A DNA stretch of 64,000 nt from Nitrospirales bacterium (GTDB lineage Bacteria; Nitrospirota; Nitrospiria; Nitrospirales; UBA8639), in the NCBI GenBank assembly GCA_029261355.1, contig JAJDBM010000010.1, positions 186,001 to 250,000 of the forward strand, given 5' to 3'. This document shows, piece by piece, positions 24,664 through 33,964 of the stretch. Position 1 is the first letter of the stretch, and each line of letters starts with the position of its first letter. The translations under genes and the position numbers were made by a program. The notes below the pieces were generated by a model, which was not told where the DNA came from, did not search any database, and saw only the letters and a program-made list of their open reading frames with translations.

Positions 24664-25170
24664 ATGACTCAACAAACTGATCGCTCAGCTCCTCGCGTCG
24701 CAATTTTAATGGGAAGTCGAAGTGATTTAGATACCATGAATCATGCAGGTGAGATGCTTGCAAAATTAGAGATTGGGTTTGAGGTGCGGATATTATCGGC
24801 CCATCGTGCCCCAGACGCCTTAATCGAATATGTCACTCAGGCAGAAACACGTGGGATTCAAGTGATAATTGCTGGGGCTGGTGGTGCGGCTCACTTAGCA
24901 GGGGTTATTGCAGCCAAAACAATATTGCCGGTCTTGGGTGTGCCCATGCAATCAAAGGCCTTGCAGGGAATGGATTCATTGTTGTCGATTGTACAAATGC
25001 CAAAAGGTATTCCTGTTGGAACCTTAGCGATTGGACAAGCTGGGGCTGCCAATGCAGGGTTATTGGCGGCGGCCATTTTGGCTGTAGCTGACAAGGAGGT
25101 TCGTGAACGGCTCAAAGCATTTCGAGAGGAGCAGACTCGAAAAGTATTAGCGGATCAAATCGCTGAGTAA
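24664..25170 (+). CDS. purE: N5-carboxyaminoimidazole ribonucleotide mutase PurE
   Basis: Class I PurE of 168 residues; it converts N5-CAIR to CAIR in purine synthesis. The nucleotide-binding start is [14 protein letters not shown], the active-site block is ILSAHRAPD, and the Gly-rich [14 protein letters not shown] and [20 protein letters not shown] follow. Length fits the family (about 160-170). No purK follows it, so purK must be elsewhere. A second purine gene, purA, is at 58.2 kb. Confidence 0.95.
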   Translation: MTQQTDRSAPRVAILMGSRSDLDTMNHAGEMLAKLEIGFEVRILSAHRAPDALIEYVTQAETRGIQVIIAGAGGAAHLAGVIAAKTILPVLGVPMQSKALQGMDSLLSIVQMPKGIPVGTLAIGQAGAANAGLLAAAILAVADKEVRERLKAFREEQTRKVLADQIAE

Positions 25171-25204
25171 GCCTTGAGTCTTAGCTGAAATTGCCCATGA
25201 TGGG

Positions 25205-25432
25205 TTAATGGTGTTTTTCAGATTGTTCTTCTATTCGTTGAAAACGTAGTAAGCGTTGTCCGTCTTTTTCCACCTGTTCTTCAAACATTTCTTTGGGTCT
25301 CACCCACAAGCCGAATTCTCCATAGAGTGCGCGATAGACGACGAATTCTTGATCCGTCTCACTATGTCGTGCGCAGCCAATGACCTGATATTCTTTTCCT
25401 TTGTAATGTCGATATCTTCCTTCTGTGACCAT
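25205..25432 (-). CDS. DUF1653 small protein
   Basis: A protein of about 75 residues matching the DUF1653 fold: GRYRHYKGKEYQVIGCARHS, VVYRALYGEFGLWVRPKEMF, then a charged tail. The domain usually stands alone and its function is unknown. GAAGGGAAGG directly before ATG 25432 fixes this start. An upstream ATG at 25453 would overlap the preceding stop as ATGA. The gene follows the RNA methyltransferase gene closely and is probably translated from the same mRNA. Confidence 0.82.
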   Translation of the reverse strand: MVTEGRYRHYKGKEYQVIGCARHSETDQEFVVYRALYGEFGLWVRPKEMFEEQVEKDGQRLLRFQRIEEQSEKHH

Positions 25433-25449
25433 CGGACCTTCCCTTCTCA

Positions 25450-26226
25450 TCATTCAAGATTTGGTAATGGAAATTGTTGTCTATAGCTATAGAGGGCAAT
25501 ACTTGTGGCAACGGCCGCATTTAATGAGTCTGCGTTTTGACATTGAGGGATCGTGAGTGTTGCGGGAAATGATCCAGTTGGTAGACCAAGTCCTTCTTCT
25601 CCTACCAGAATGCGGATATCTTGAGGCCATTGCCAAGTTGTCAAAGATTGTCCTGTAAGATTCATTGCCACAATCCATTGGCAGATGTCAGGGCATGTCA
25701 ACGCCTGGATGCTTGGGCCTTGCACGATGTGAATATTAAAGACGGCACCACTTGAAGAGCGAATGGTTCTTGGATGAAAGGGGTGAGCGGCTTCTTCTAA
25801 GAGGATCAGTTTTTGTACTCCAAAGGCCGCACAGCTGCGAATGACTGCTCCCAGGTTTAGAGGGTCTCCGAGTGGACACAAAACTTCAAGGCCTTCAGGT
25901 GGCGCTTCCAGGGAAGTGGATGCACAGTCTTTAAGGTGACAGATGAGAAGGGGGAAAGACGTCCCTGCCGTATCGAGTGATCGAAGAAGATCGCCAGCTA
26001 GTTGATAGGCCTTGATGTGGGCAGGGAGTTCTTGCTTGTGAGCGATTTTGGCCGAGTAGAGGAATTCATGGCCGAGAGATGGATGGTGGCTCAATATTTC
26101 ATGGATGATTTTTTCTCCGCTCACCAAACATTGCTGATGTCGGGTCATGCCTTTTGAATCACGTAACGATATCCAACGTTTGAAGTGAGGGTTTTGTGTA
26201 CTCGTGATTTGTTGATTGCCATCCAT
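25450..26226 (-). CDS. TrmH/SpoU-family RNA 2'-O-methyltransferase
   Basis: A 258-residue SPOUT enzyme that methylates a ribose 2'-OH in rRNA or tRNA using S-adenosylmethionine. The three SpoU motifs are present: DPLNLGAVIRSCAAFG (motif 1, with Ser for the usual Thr after Arg), ILVGEEGLGLP (motif 2) and IPQCQNADSLNAAVATSIAL (motif 3). The N-terminal region (NPHFKRWISL, then CLVSGEKIIHEIL) is the RNA-binding substrate domain. The specific target cannot be deduced. It heads a two-gene minus-strand unit with the DUF1653 gene. Confidence 0.9.
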   Translation of the reverse strand: MDGNQQITSTQNPHFKRWISLRDSKGMTRHQQCLVSGEKIIHEILSHHPSLGHEFLYSAKIAHKQELPAHIKAYQLAGDLLRSLDTAGTSFPLLICHLKDCASTSLEAPPEGLEVLCPLGDPLNLGAVIRSCAAFGVQKLILLEEAAHPFHPRTIRSSSGAVFNIHIVQGPSIQALTCPDICQWIVAMNLTGQSLTTWQWPQDIRILVGEEGLGLPTGSFPATLTIPQCQNADSLNAAVATSIALYSYRQQFPLPNLE

Positions 26227-26494
26227 AGGGGAGTCCTTGAAGAAGGGAAGACGTGGTGTGTGACTAGGGTCTGAAAACGGTTCGAATTGTATCGAGAGTT
26301 GTTACGTAAGAATCAAGAACATTGAGCCGTATCATAACAGAATGTGTATACAGATACCGATGCTGAAGACCGATAAAGTGCATGAGATGTATGATCTCGA
26401 CATTGTGTATGCAGTAACAGAGTACGTCTCATATCGTGTTGGAATTGAGGCGTTAAAATATTAAAGGGAACAGAATTTTGCCGGAGGACGTTTC

Positions 26495-27616
26495 ATGTTT
26501 AAAGCATTGTTCGGGGATGGTAAAGAGTCGAAGTCGAGCGGAAATGTCAAGGACAAGGAGCCATCTAGTCAAGATCATGCTGAGCCGGCTCCTGAGGCAC
26601 TCGCCAAAGTTATGCGTGTGTTCGGTCGGTATTCATTCGATCTCGATCACCTTGAAGCGGCAGACATAGAAAAAGAATTCGAGCGATGGGCGATGCATGT
26701 GCTTGTGGGCAGTACTGTTTCAGAAGATGGTGAGCCTCTGCCTGGTGGTCGGCGAGATTGGGGTGGCCTCAATCGATTTGTGAATACTCATCGGCAGCAT
26801 GAAAAAAAATATGTGGCCGAAAGCCTGGGAGATTTGCGAGATGTTCTGTTGACATTTACACAAACGATTGGCAAAGCCGTTATTGAGGATCAGGAGGCTG
26901 ATCGTCATATGGTTGAGCATATTGGTGGATTGCGAAATGCATCAGAAGCCAGTTCCGCTGAAGATATGAAACGCGCACTGCTTACGGCGGTTGGCGGCAT
27001 TTCTCAGCTCTTAGAAGACCGAAAGCAACGTCAGCAAGCTCATGTGGAAACCTTGGGCTCAAAACTCAAAAAAGTACAAGAAGAACTGGGGCAGGCTCGT
27101 AAGGAAATGGTTTTGGATCCCTTAACGAAACTCTATAATCGAGCCGCTCTAGACATGCAGGTAGAGCGGGTCGTGGGACTCAGTTTTTTTTCCGGTACGG
27201 CTGCGAGTTTAATTATGGTCGACATTGATCATTTTAAGCTGGTTAATGATACGTACGGTCATCGTGCAGGAGATGCCATATTGCAACAGTTTGCTGATCG
27301 GTTGGTCACGATTTTTCTGCGTAAATCAGACTTTATTGCACGTTATGGTGGGGAAGAAATGATGGTGTTGCTTCAGGGCGATGGATTGATGGTGAGTGAA
27401 CGAATCGTTGAACGATTCCTCGAAGCTATTAGAGGTACCCCGTTTGAACATGAAGGGGTTGAGATTTCCATTACAGCATCAGCTGGTTTGGCGGAACTTA
27501 TTCCAGGGGAATCAGTTGCATCGTGGATTGAACGGGCAGATCGTGCGTTGTATCAAGCGAAGGAGGCTGGGCGTGATCGAGTCTGCATCGCCTCGTCAGA
27601 GGCGATTCCAGCATAA
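26495..27616 (+). CDS. Diguanylate cyclase (GGDEF) with helical N-terminal domain
   Basis: A protein of 373 residues. The C-terminal GGDEF domain (about residues 200-370) makes cyclic di-GMP from GTP. It has DPLTKLYNRAALD, the metal-binding IMVDIDHFKLVND, and the active loop ARYGGEEMMVLL, in which the canonical final Phe is Met. An RxxD inhibitory site (RKSD) lies five residues before the loop, so product inhibition is expected. The N-terminal 190 residues are soluble and helical, with a coiled coil just before the GGDEF domain. No membrane segment or known sensor is visible. GGAGG lies 7 bases before the ATG. It is convergent with the HDOD gene. Confidence 0.9.
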   Translation: MFKALFGDGKESKSSGNVKDKEPSSQDHAEPAPEALAKVMRVFGRYSFDLDHLEAADIEKEFERWAMHVLVGSTVSEDGEPLPGGRRDWGGLNRFVNTHRQHEKKYVAESLGDLRDVLLTFTQTIGKAVIEDQEADRHMVEHIGGLRNASEASSAEDMKRALLTAVGGISQLLEDRKQRQQAHVETLGSKLKKVQEELGQARKEMVLDPLTKLYNRAALDMQVERVVGLSFFSGTAASLIMVDIDHFKLVNDTYGHRAGDAILQQFADRLVTIFLRKSDFIARYGGEEMMVLLQGDGLMVSERIVERFLEAIRGTPFEHEGVEISITASAGLAELIPGESVASWIERADRALYQAKEAGRDRVCIASSEAIPA

Positions 27617-27647
27617 TAGAGTTTGATCCAAAGGGCGAGTAACATAT

Positions 27648-28685
27648 TTAAGCTTGTGTCGTGTTGGGTGCAGTCGCCAGAAGGACATTTGTGGCGGTAC
27701 TCAGGACCTGTTCGATTTCTTCCGCACTGCCTACATGGTCTTGAAAGAAGCTGGATATTTCTGTCAGGCCTTCTGGAATTAATCGTAAGATCGTCTCAAC
27801 GTCCTCAGGATTGAGGTCAAGCAAGTTCTTCGCGGCGGTGGCGGCTTCCGTTACTGCCTTTTCTGTTTCCGAATAACACCACACATCGGCGAGTTTCCCT
27901 GAAAGAGCGACGCAATTGAGTAAGATGTGTTGTTCGGCTGAGCAGTTAGTTTGCTCCTCTGGATGGTGGCTTGCTGCAATGGCCATTTGAAAATCTTTTG
28001 GAAGCTGCCAGGATTCGGCGACCCATTTTCCCATTTTGGCATGGTCACACCCAAAATACTGTTTTTCAAGTATCTGGAGGTGCGTATGGTCATCTTGGGA
28101 ATCTGTCGTTAACGTTCTGGTGACTTCAGGTGCCACTCCATTTAAGGCTAAGAGGCCGATGTCTTGAAGTAACGCGGAGATAAAAATAAGTTCAGGGTCA
28201 GGAACCTTACACCACCGTCCTACTATTCGGCCTGCAATGCTTGCCATAATTGAACGGCGCCAGAACTTTACATGATCCATTCCTACTTGTCCCGGGTTAT
28301 TCATGTCATGAAAGAGTCGGTAAAAGCAAAAAGAAAAGGCCAAAGAGCCCACTTCGTTCATCCCAAGCAATGTGACGGCTTGAGCGATGCTGGTCACAGT
28401 ATGTTGTGATCCTCCATAAAAGCTAGAATTTGCTGTCTGTAGGAGTCGAGCGACAACTGCAGGGTCTTGACCTATTAATGCCGCGAGCTGATCGACACCG
28501 GCATCTTCATCCCTACACATTTTCAATATTTTTGAGGCGATTGGAGGAAGCGCCGGGAGATTCAGACTCGAACGAAGATGGTCAAAAAGTGGAAGATCCT
28601 CGTCAGTATCTCTGGTGTGTTCTTCACCATTTTGTTGAACGATTTCTGGGAAATTTGTACCGTTGTTACTCAATTCAATCTCCAA
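27648..28685 (-). CDS. HDOD-domain signalling protein
   Basis: A protein of 345 residues with an HDOD domain over about residues 38-235: LNLPALPPIASKILKMC, LAALIGQDPAVVARLLQTAN and IAQAVTLLGMNEVGSLA. The pseudo-active site includes ALLQDIGLLAL and AASHHPEE. HDOD proteins lack phosphodiesterase activity in most cases and act in signalling, often beside GGDEF or chemotaxis genes. A helical C-terminal region follows. The only plausible start is TTG at 28683-28685, since the first in-frame ATG is far inside the domain. It is convergent with the GGDEF gene 31 bases away. Confidence 0.85.
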   Translation of the reverse strand: MEIELSNNGTNFPEIVQQNGEEHTRDTDEDLPLFDHLRSSLNLPALPPIASKILKMCRDEDAGVDQLAALIGQDPAVVARLLQTANSSFYGGSQHTVTSIAQAVTLLGMNEVGSLAFSFCFYRLFHDMNNPGQVGMDHVKFWRRSIMASIAGRIVGRWCKVPDPELIFISALLQDIGLLALNGVAPEVTRTLTTDSQDDHTHLQILEKQYFGCDHAKMGKWVAESWQLPKDFQMAIAASHHPEEQTNCSAEQHILLNCVALSGKLADVWCYSETEKAVTEAATAAKNLLDLNPEDVETILRLIPEGLTEISSFFQDHVGSAEEIEQVLSTATNVLLATAPNTTQA

Positions 28686-28887
28686 ATATTGAGATGATGA
28701 ATAATGCTGCTGCTTAATATTTCGGTAAAAACAAGTGAAGCTTAAGGAGGAATTTGAATGTTGGCTCTTTCCTCAACGGTATTCAGGGGCGATGTGATAG
28801 TCGTTCGAATTATTTTCGAATGTGTGAGATTGGATGGTGCGATAGATTGATCGGTGATGTGTCGCTAGGGACGAATTTGAGTGATCA

Positions 28888-30846
28888 TTACGATGTATAG
28901 CCGATGCCTATATTGAATGAAAGCTGTGGGGCAGGAAATCCTTGGAACTCTTCATAGTGAGCATTTGAGAGATTTTCTATTCTGCCAAATAGGGTCCACT
29001 TGGATGTTGGGCGGTACGTGATTGCAAGGTCAGCTTTGATATAACCGGCAATTTCGTCGTCTTGAGTGGGAATTTGAAGGTCAACGCGAGAGCCAACTGC
29101 TCGTACTTGAGTGCGAATGGTCCAACTTGGAGATGGCTGAACAGTGAGAATAATTCCGCCACTCCATTGAGGCCGATTCCGTAGTGCCTCTGAAGATCCT
29201 TGGATCTTTGTGTCGAGATAGGTCAATACCCCTTTGGCGAAAATCCAAATCTTGGGACTGTACAGGGTTGAAAGTTCTAATCCTTGGGTGGTGACGGTTT
29301 GGAGATTGACAAGTCGGAAGATATTTTGTTGTGCCAGTGTTGGATCTAAATCAATGAGTTCTGAAAATCGGTTTCGAAAATACGTGAGTTCTAGTTCAAG
29401 GGATGCCTTGGATATCTGCTGTTTGATACCCATATCCCATCCTTTACTAGTTTCAGGTTTGAGCTGTGAATTTCCGATTGTTGGGTCGGAAAGGCTGGCC
29501 ATCCCTGGTAGTTTAAATCCTTCTCCATACCCTCCTCGAAATTGGGTGGAATCAGTGGCCTGATACCGTAGTGCAATACGAGGGCTTACCTCAGCACCAA
29601 AGCTTTCGGGAATATCGACACGAACACCACCAATAATATGAATATTTGAGAGGATTGAGGCAGAAACTTCTGTGAACAATGCACTTGTGCTTCGTGTGTT
29701 GTGGAAATCAGTTTCTAGATCCGTCGGTGCTCCAAGAGTTGTCAGCTTGAGAGTTCCATTTCGTTTGCCAATTTCTGAGGTGACCTGCATGCCTCCAGTC
29801 AATGACCATTCTGGCGACAGTGTCATAGTATGCTCCCACCGTGGTTGTATTCGCGTATAGGTCGTATCTGAATTATTGGGAGGAATTTGGAACATGGTCG
29901 GAGTCGAGAGCACTCCTGGATTGTTACTGTGTTGTGTTCGGCGAAAGAGATGAAGGGAGAATTGGTGTTGCCAATCATCAGTGAGTGTCTGGTCAATGTG
30001 GAGTCCTGTCACCAGTTCGTAGGTATTTCGTTTCTCAGTGTCCCGTAAAAATGCCAGGCGAGGGCCACCGCTCCCTTCAGGAAATGCTCGTGATGCCGTG
30101 TGAGTGAATTGTCCGGTCAGGCGGAGCTTGACCGGCGTATTATCATGCCATTTCAGGTGCCATCCAACTGTTTCTAAGGCAAACCTATCATTTTTCACTT
30201 GCTCATCATTGCGAGTGTGGGAAAAGGACAGTGCATACGATGCCGGTCCGATAGGCCCATTCACTTGGAGAATTTCACGGGTATATCCAAAGCGTCCTCC
30301 TGAGAGTTGAAGCGAGTGATGGGATTCCTGTTCTCCAGACTGTGTGATGATATTGATGACTCCTGAAACGGCTTCTGATCCGTAGCGTGCTGACAGTGGG
30401 CCGCGAATTATTTCAACTTGTTCAATTCGTTCTGGAGTGAGAGTCGAAAGGTCGACTGACCCACCACGAGAATTGGTCGGATCATTGATGGGAACCCCAT
30501 CAATCATGACTAATGTGAAATTCGGATCGCTCCCACGAAGATAGAGAGAGGTCACTCCACCTCGCCCCCCCAATTCATCAACATACAGTCCTGCGACCTG
30601 CTGAAGGACTTCGCTGAATCGATGAGCTTGTTGTGCCTCTATTTCTTTTCGAGTGATCAGGGTGACATTAGCTGGCGATTGAGAGACTGGAGTCTCGAGT
30701 GCAGAGGCACTGACAACAATGGGGGCAAGCTGAGTCACAGAGTTCTGTTCAGCCCCATTGGCTATGCCAAGAAGGGAGCGAAAGATGCCTATAGTCATTA
30801 TGAGCCCTACGAAGCAGGGAAGGGGAATAGATGTGCGTATGTCCAT
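28888..30846 (-). CDS. TonB-dependent outer-membrane receptor (BtuB/CirA-like)
   Basis: A protein of 652 residues with a signal peptide (ending GIANGA), a plug domain at about residues 55-165, and then a 22-strand barrel. The plug contains PANVTLITRKEIEAQQAHRF, GGVTSLYLRGSDPNFTLVMI, then DGVPINDP, PERIEQVEIIRGP and LSARYGSEAVSGVINIIT. It imports a scarce ligand such as a siderophore, heme or cobalamin using TonB energy. The plug resembles BtuB, but no cobalamin riboswitch is seen upstream, so the ligand is open. It ends in NIGIGYTS, without the usual terminal aromatic residue. Confidence 0.92.
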   Translation of the reverse strand: MDIRTSIPLPCFVGLIMTIGIFRSLLGIANGAEQNSVTQLAPIVVSASALETPVSQSPANVTLITRKEIEAQQAHRFSEVLQQVAGLYVDELGGRGGVTSLYLRGSDPNFTLVMIDGVPINDPTNSRGGSVDLSTLTPERIEQVEIIRGPLSARYGSEAVSGVINIITQSGEQESHHSLQLSGGRFGYTREILQVNGPIGPASYALSFSHTRNDEQVKNDRFALETVGWHLKWHDNTPVKLRLTGQFTHTASRAFPEGSGGPRLAFLRDTEKRNTYELVTGLHIDQTLTDDWQHQFSLHLFRRTQHSNNPGVLSTPTMFQIPPNNSDTTYTRIQPRWEHTMTLSPEWSLTGGMQVTSEIGKRNGTLKLTTLGAPTDLETDFHNTRSTSALFTEVSASILSNIHIIGGVRVDIPESFGAEVSPRIALRYQATDSTQFRGGYGEGFKLPGMASLSDPTIGNSQLKPETSKGWDMGIKQQISKASLELELTYFRNRFSELIDLDPTLAQQNIFRLVNLQTVTTQGLELSTLYSPKIWIFAKGVLTYLDTKIQGSSEALRNRPQWSGGIILTVQPSPSWTIRTQVRAVGSRVDLQIPTQDDEIAGYIKADLAITYRPTSKWTLFGRIENLSNAHYEEFQGFPAPQLSFNIGIGYTS

Positions 30847-31099
30847 GATTCATTCAAGATTGAAGAAATAGGACAAAGAGTAATTTCCTCATATGTTCGC
30901 CATATTGAGTACCTCTATCTAATTTTTTAAATGAGTATTTTAGCATGGGATAAAAACAGGAGAAATGACTGAATACGACTTTGATGGTGGGGATGATAGA
31001 TACTCTGAGGATGAAACACTCAGATTCAAGAGTGATGGGGGATCGTAACTGTCTGCTGGAGAATGGCGAATCGACACAGGGCAGTGGTAGTCGGCAATA

Positions 31100-32236
31100 C
31101 TATTGCGCGATCGCTTCGTTTTTTTGGCTCAAGAGCCCTGCTTGGTCAAGGAGTGCTTCACGTTGTTTGAGGAACGTGGTGTTGTGTGGATCGGTGCGGA
31201 GCAAATTCGACAGGGACCAGAAGGCATCATACCATAATCCGGATCCTGCATAGAGACGAGGGGCTTCTGGTGAAGGGTTATCCTGATTGATCTCAGGTGG
31301 GATGGAAGGAGAGCTTGAAACCCGCTTGATGAGTCCACTGGCTGTGATGGTTTCTTGGTGCGTTCCAGTCATTAGCTTTACGTCCCACCTATAGGAGACA
31401 TCTGGCAGGAGACGAATGCCATAGTCCTTAAGGGAGATGTGATGCATACCGGGTTCAAGAGGAGGGAGGAGGCGCATTTCGAAAACGACTGCAATATCTC
31501 CTTGCTCCGTCAGCATGACATCAATGGGATTGTGTGTAGCTTCAGATAGATACCAGAAAAGGGTCGGTTGCTCATGAATGGTATGACCAAGGTGATTTGG
31601 TGCGAATACAAGAAGATGGGGTCCATCATTTTTGGGTGTTAGTTCCAGAGCCGCTTTTTGAGGCTGCCTTGTGGTTGGGGGCTGGTAACTTAAACCATGA
31701 GATGGAGACTGAGGTTGTAGGTTCAATGGAGAAGTTTGGATTGGCAGAGAGACGGGAGACGAAGGGGTTGGTGTGGTCACGGCAGGGCGGGGCAACTCGA
31801 CAGAGGGGTGGGGTCTCGTGGGTTGAGGGACCGCTTCAGGAAGTGAGGAAGGCTGAGGGGATTTGGTCGAGCCTTTTGCTTCCAGCTTTTGCCCACCCGG
31901 AAGAAACAGTGTGATGAAAAATTGATGTTGGTCTGCTGGTCTAGTCAGGGCCATTGGAGAAAAAAGCTCGTACTGTTCATGGGTGAGGGCTTCGGCTTGT
32001 AAAATAATCTTTCTTTTTTTGTCTTCCTGAGTCAAACGCAATTCTGAGCTCCCAGCAGGTTCAACAAAATATTTACCTGGTTCCACCGTGATAGGAGTGC
32101 CGTCAATTGCCTGGAAGTGTAAGGCTCGGGTTAGAACTATATTGGGTTGACTCGCCCAGACATCCTGGATCCCTAACAACCCAAGAATGCACACCGCTAA
32201 GATCATCATATATTTCATATAATCAAATTGACGCAT
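31100..32236 (-). CDS. Exported DUF928 protein with N-terminal repeat module
   Basis: A protein of 378 residues. After the signal peptide (hydrophobic core MILAVCILGLLGIQDVWA) comes a roughly 90-residue module: NIVLTRALHFQAIDGTPITV, EPGKYFVEP, then FFITLFLPGGQKLEAKGS. Related modules occur twice in the protein at 40.2-41.9 kb. A Pro/Ser/Thr-rich linker (about residues 115-200) joins it to a DUF928 domain (HLLVFAPNHLGHTIHEQPTL, FWYLSE, LKDYGIRLLPDVSYRWDVKL). DUF928 is common in cyanobacteria and related loci that also carry CHAT or two-partner secretion proteins; its role is unknown. GGAGG before ATG 32236 fixes the start. Confidence 0.82.
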   Translation of the reverse strand: MRQFDYMKYMMILAVCILGLLGIQDVWASQPNIVLTRALHFQAIDGTPITVEPGKYFVEPAGSSELRLTQEDKKRKIILQAEALTHEQYELFSPMALTRPADQHQFFITLFLPGGQKLEAKGSTKSPQPSSLPEAVPQPTRPHPSVELPRPAVTTPTPSSPVSLPIQTSPLNLQPQSPSHGLSYQPPTTRQPQKAALELTPKNDGPHLLVFAPNHLGHTIHEQPTLFWYLSEATHNPIDVMLTEQGDIAVVFEMRLLPPLEPGMHHISLKDYGIRLLPDVSYRWDVKLMTGTHQETITASGLIKRVSSSPSIPPEINQDNPSPEAPRLYAGSGLWYDAFWSLSNLLRTDPHNTTFLKQREALLDQAGLLSQKNEAIAQ

Positions 32237-33244
32237 AACGTCCTCCGCACGAATTATACACATGATGAGGTCACGTGTTGTGTTTTATCTATGGGGGTAA
32301 GCGATTTCCTGTATTGTAATATCATTAACTCTACTTATGCCACTATTGTCACGTGAGGTAACAGGACCTGTAAATTCCTATCGTGGTCTGTTCCCTCACG
32401 GTTGTTGCACCATATTCTCGAAGGATAGGTATCAAGCTGATTGCATAGCTTTTCCAACTTTAGTATGACCTATCAATCGTCTCTAACCGATCAGTTTTAA
32501 TATCTGGCATTTGTCCGTAGATCAAACTACGTAAATACGTAGGGAAGTATTAGGAATTCAACTTTCTTGTAATTATTTTTTTGTGACCGATTCGTCCTTA
32601 TGGGGGCTACAATGTGGGGCCATTGATCGCGATTCATCCTATCCGGCGAATGGTATCTGTGTTTCTTTGATATCTCTTTCTTAGTTTTCTCAGCAGCAGT
32701 CTCAATCAAGGTAGTCAGGCAGAGAGCCTTTTCCTGCGCATGAGAAAGTCGTTCTGTTTCTACTATGGGAATCTTGAAAAAATCCGTCAGCGGGGTTCTT
32801 GCCCTCTCGCTCTCTGAACGCGATATATCGTTCTGAGCTGGACGAAAGGACTGCGGCCTTGTTGGACGAACTTTTTTGAACATTCCCTTACATTCATGAT
32901 CTGAGTCTCGACCAGAGGATTGATCAGCCATTGAAATGAAATATTCAACAGCCCCACTGTCAGAGAACAGGGAATTTCGTTGAATACATTGGTGAAGGGA
33001 TCTTCCTCCTCTGTATGAAGTCGAACCCCTACAGTTCGCCATTTTTAATCGAGATTGGGTACGAAACGAAGCGACATGTAACCTATTGAAAATTTGGATA
33101 TTTATGGTTGATGGTTCATATGGACATTTAAGGGAACATGATTTGCTACTCATTTATATGACAACGCTCAATGCAATGGCCAGTACAAGGAAATCAGCAT
33201 TGAGGATCTGGGTGATGGACCGTATTACAACAGGAGGTGTTCTC
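32237..33244. other. Gene-poor kilobase with one doubtful open frame
   Basis: This stretch separates the DUF928 gene from the small exported protein. A minus-strand frame of 208 codons (32527-33153) could encode a basic protein from an internal Met at about 32931. There is no ribosome binding site and no recognisable domain, so I give it little weight. A plus-strand frame from 33086 merges into the next gene but lacks a start signal. Confidence 0.4.
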
Positions 33245-33490
33245 ATGGGTGCACGCATCTTTTCAGGTCTGATGGTTGTAGCGATCGTTGGGGTATTCAT
33301 GTTCGCTCCTGCGTCAACTTTTGCAGGAAACGCTGCAGATGCCATGAGCAAATTGAAAGAGCAATCTGCCATTAAAGCCAAGTCTGCCGAAGGTCCAAGT
33401 AAAGCTGATGGCGCATCAGCTGAGGCAAAAGAAAAAGCCAAGAAAGCGGTGAAGGGGATGGTAGAAAAAGGAAAGAAGTTGAAGAACTAA
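33245..33490 (+). CDS. Small exported Lys/Ala-rich protein
   Basis: A protein of 81 residues with a signal peptide (GLMVVAIVGVFMFAPASTFA, cut before GNAADAM). The mature peptide of about 50 residues is almost only Lys, Ala, Glu, Ser and Gly and should be helical or disordered (EAKEKAKKAVKGMVEKGKK). The start at 33245 is fixed by AGGAGG 8 bases upstream; the frame is open much earlier. A strong terminator follows, so it is a monocistronic gene. The function is unknown. Confidence 0.7.
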   Translation: MGARIFSGLMVVAIVGVFMFAPASTFAGNAADAMSKLKEQSAIKAKSAEGPSKADGASAEAKEKAKKAVKGMVEKGKKLKN

Positions 33491-33586
33491 CCGGCGGAAG
33501 ATTGTTGGAGTTTTTCCAGCTTCTCAAGCGCCGAGTGTGGAGTTAGCTTTTCATTCTACCTCATATCCGCTAACTCTATTCTGAAA

Positions 33587-33621
33587 GGGCTCATTCGATT
33601 GGATACGAATGAGCCCTTTTT
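33587..33621 (+). terminator. Rho-independent terminator
   Basis: Perfect 11-bp stem GGGCTCATTCG / CGAATGAGCCC (33587-33597 and 33606-33616) with an 8-base loop and TTTTT after it. It ends the small exported-protein transcript. Confidence 0.93.
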
Positions 33622-33964
33622 CTTTGTCTTGTTGAAGATGTCAAGAACGGAGCATTGCATGTTTCCTTTATGCAGATGAATAATGGATTTTTAGATTGAG
33701 ATCAAATGACGATGGATTGAATGTGGCCTTTACGCGATTGTCGCAGGGAATTTTTGAGATCTATGGATGACGGGGGTCTGTGTGCTTCGCAGCATTTGTT
33801 TTAAACACAATTTCGGTGTGAACCGAGCTCCATGATGGTTCAATTATTACTGGCAACAATCCTTTTTCTATGAGAGTATATAGGATACGCCTCTCACTTT
33901 AATGTGGGACATCGAAGGATGATTATCTATCTTGATGATGTATGAGTGTTGTCTATAGAACCAT
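33622..33964. other. Intergenic stretch before the glycosyltransferase
   Basis: About 340 bases after the terminator. AT-rich, without a recognisable gene or structured RNA. Confidence 0.35.

Noticed and set aside
30847-31099. Possible cobalamin riboswitch upstream of the BtuB-like receptor
   Set aside because: I looked for the B12-box and found only a short CAGTGG-like match; the conserved core is missing.
32527-33153. A 208-codon minus-strand open frame
   Set aside because: No ribosome binding site at either the first or internal Met codons, odd composition and no recognisable domain; it overlaps the upstream region of the small exported gene.
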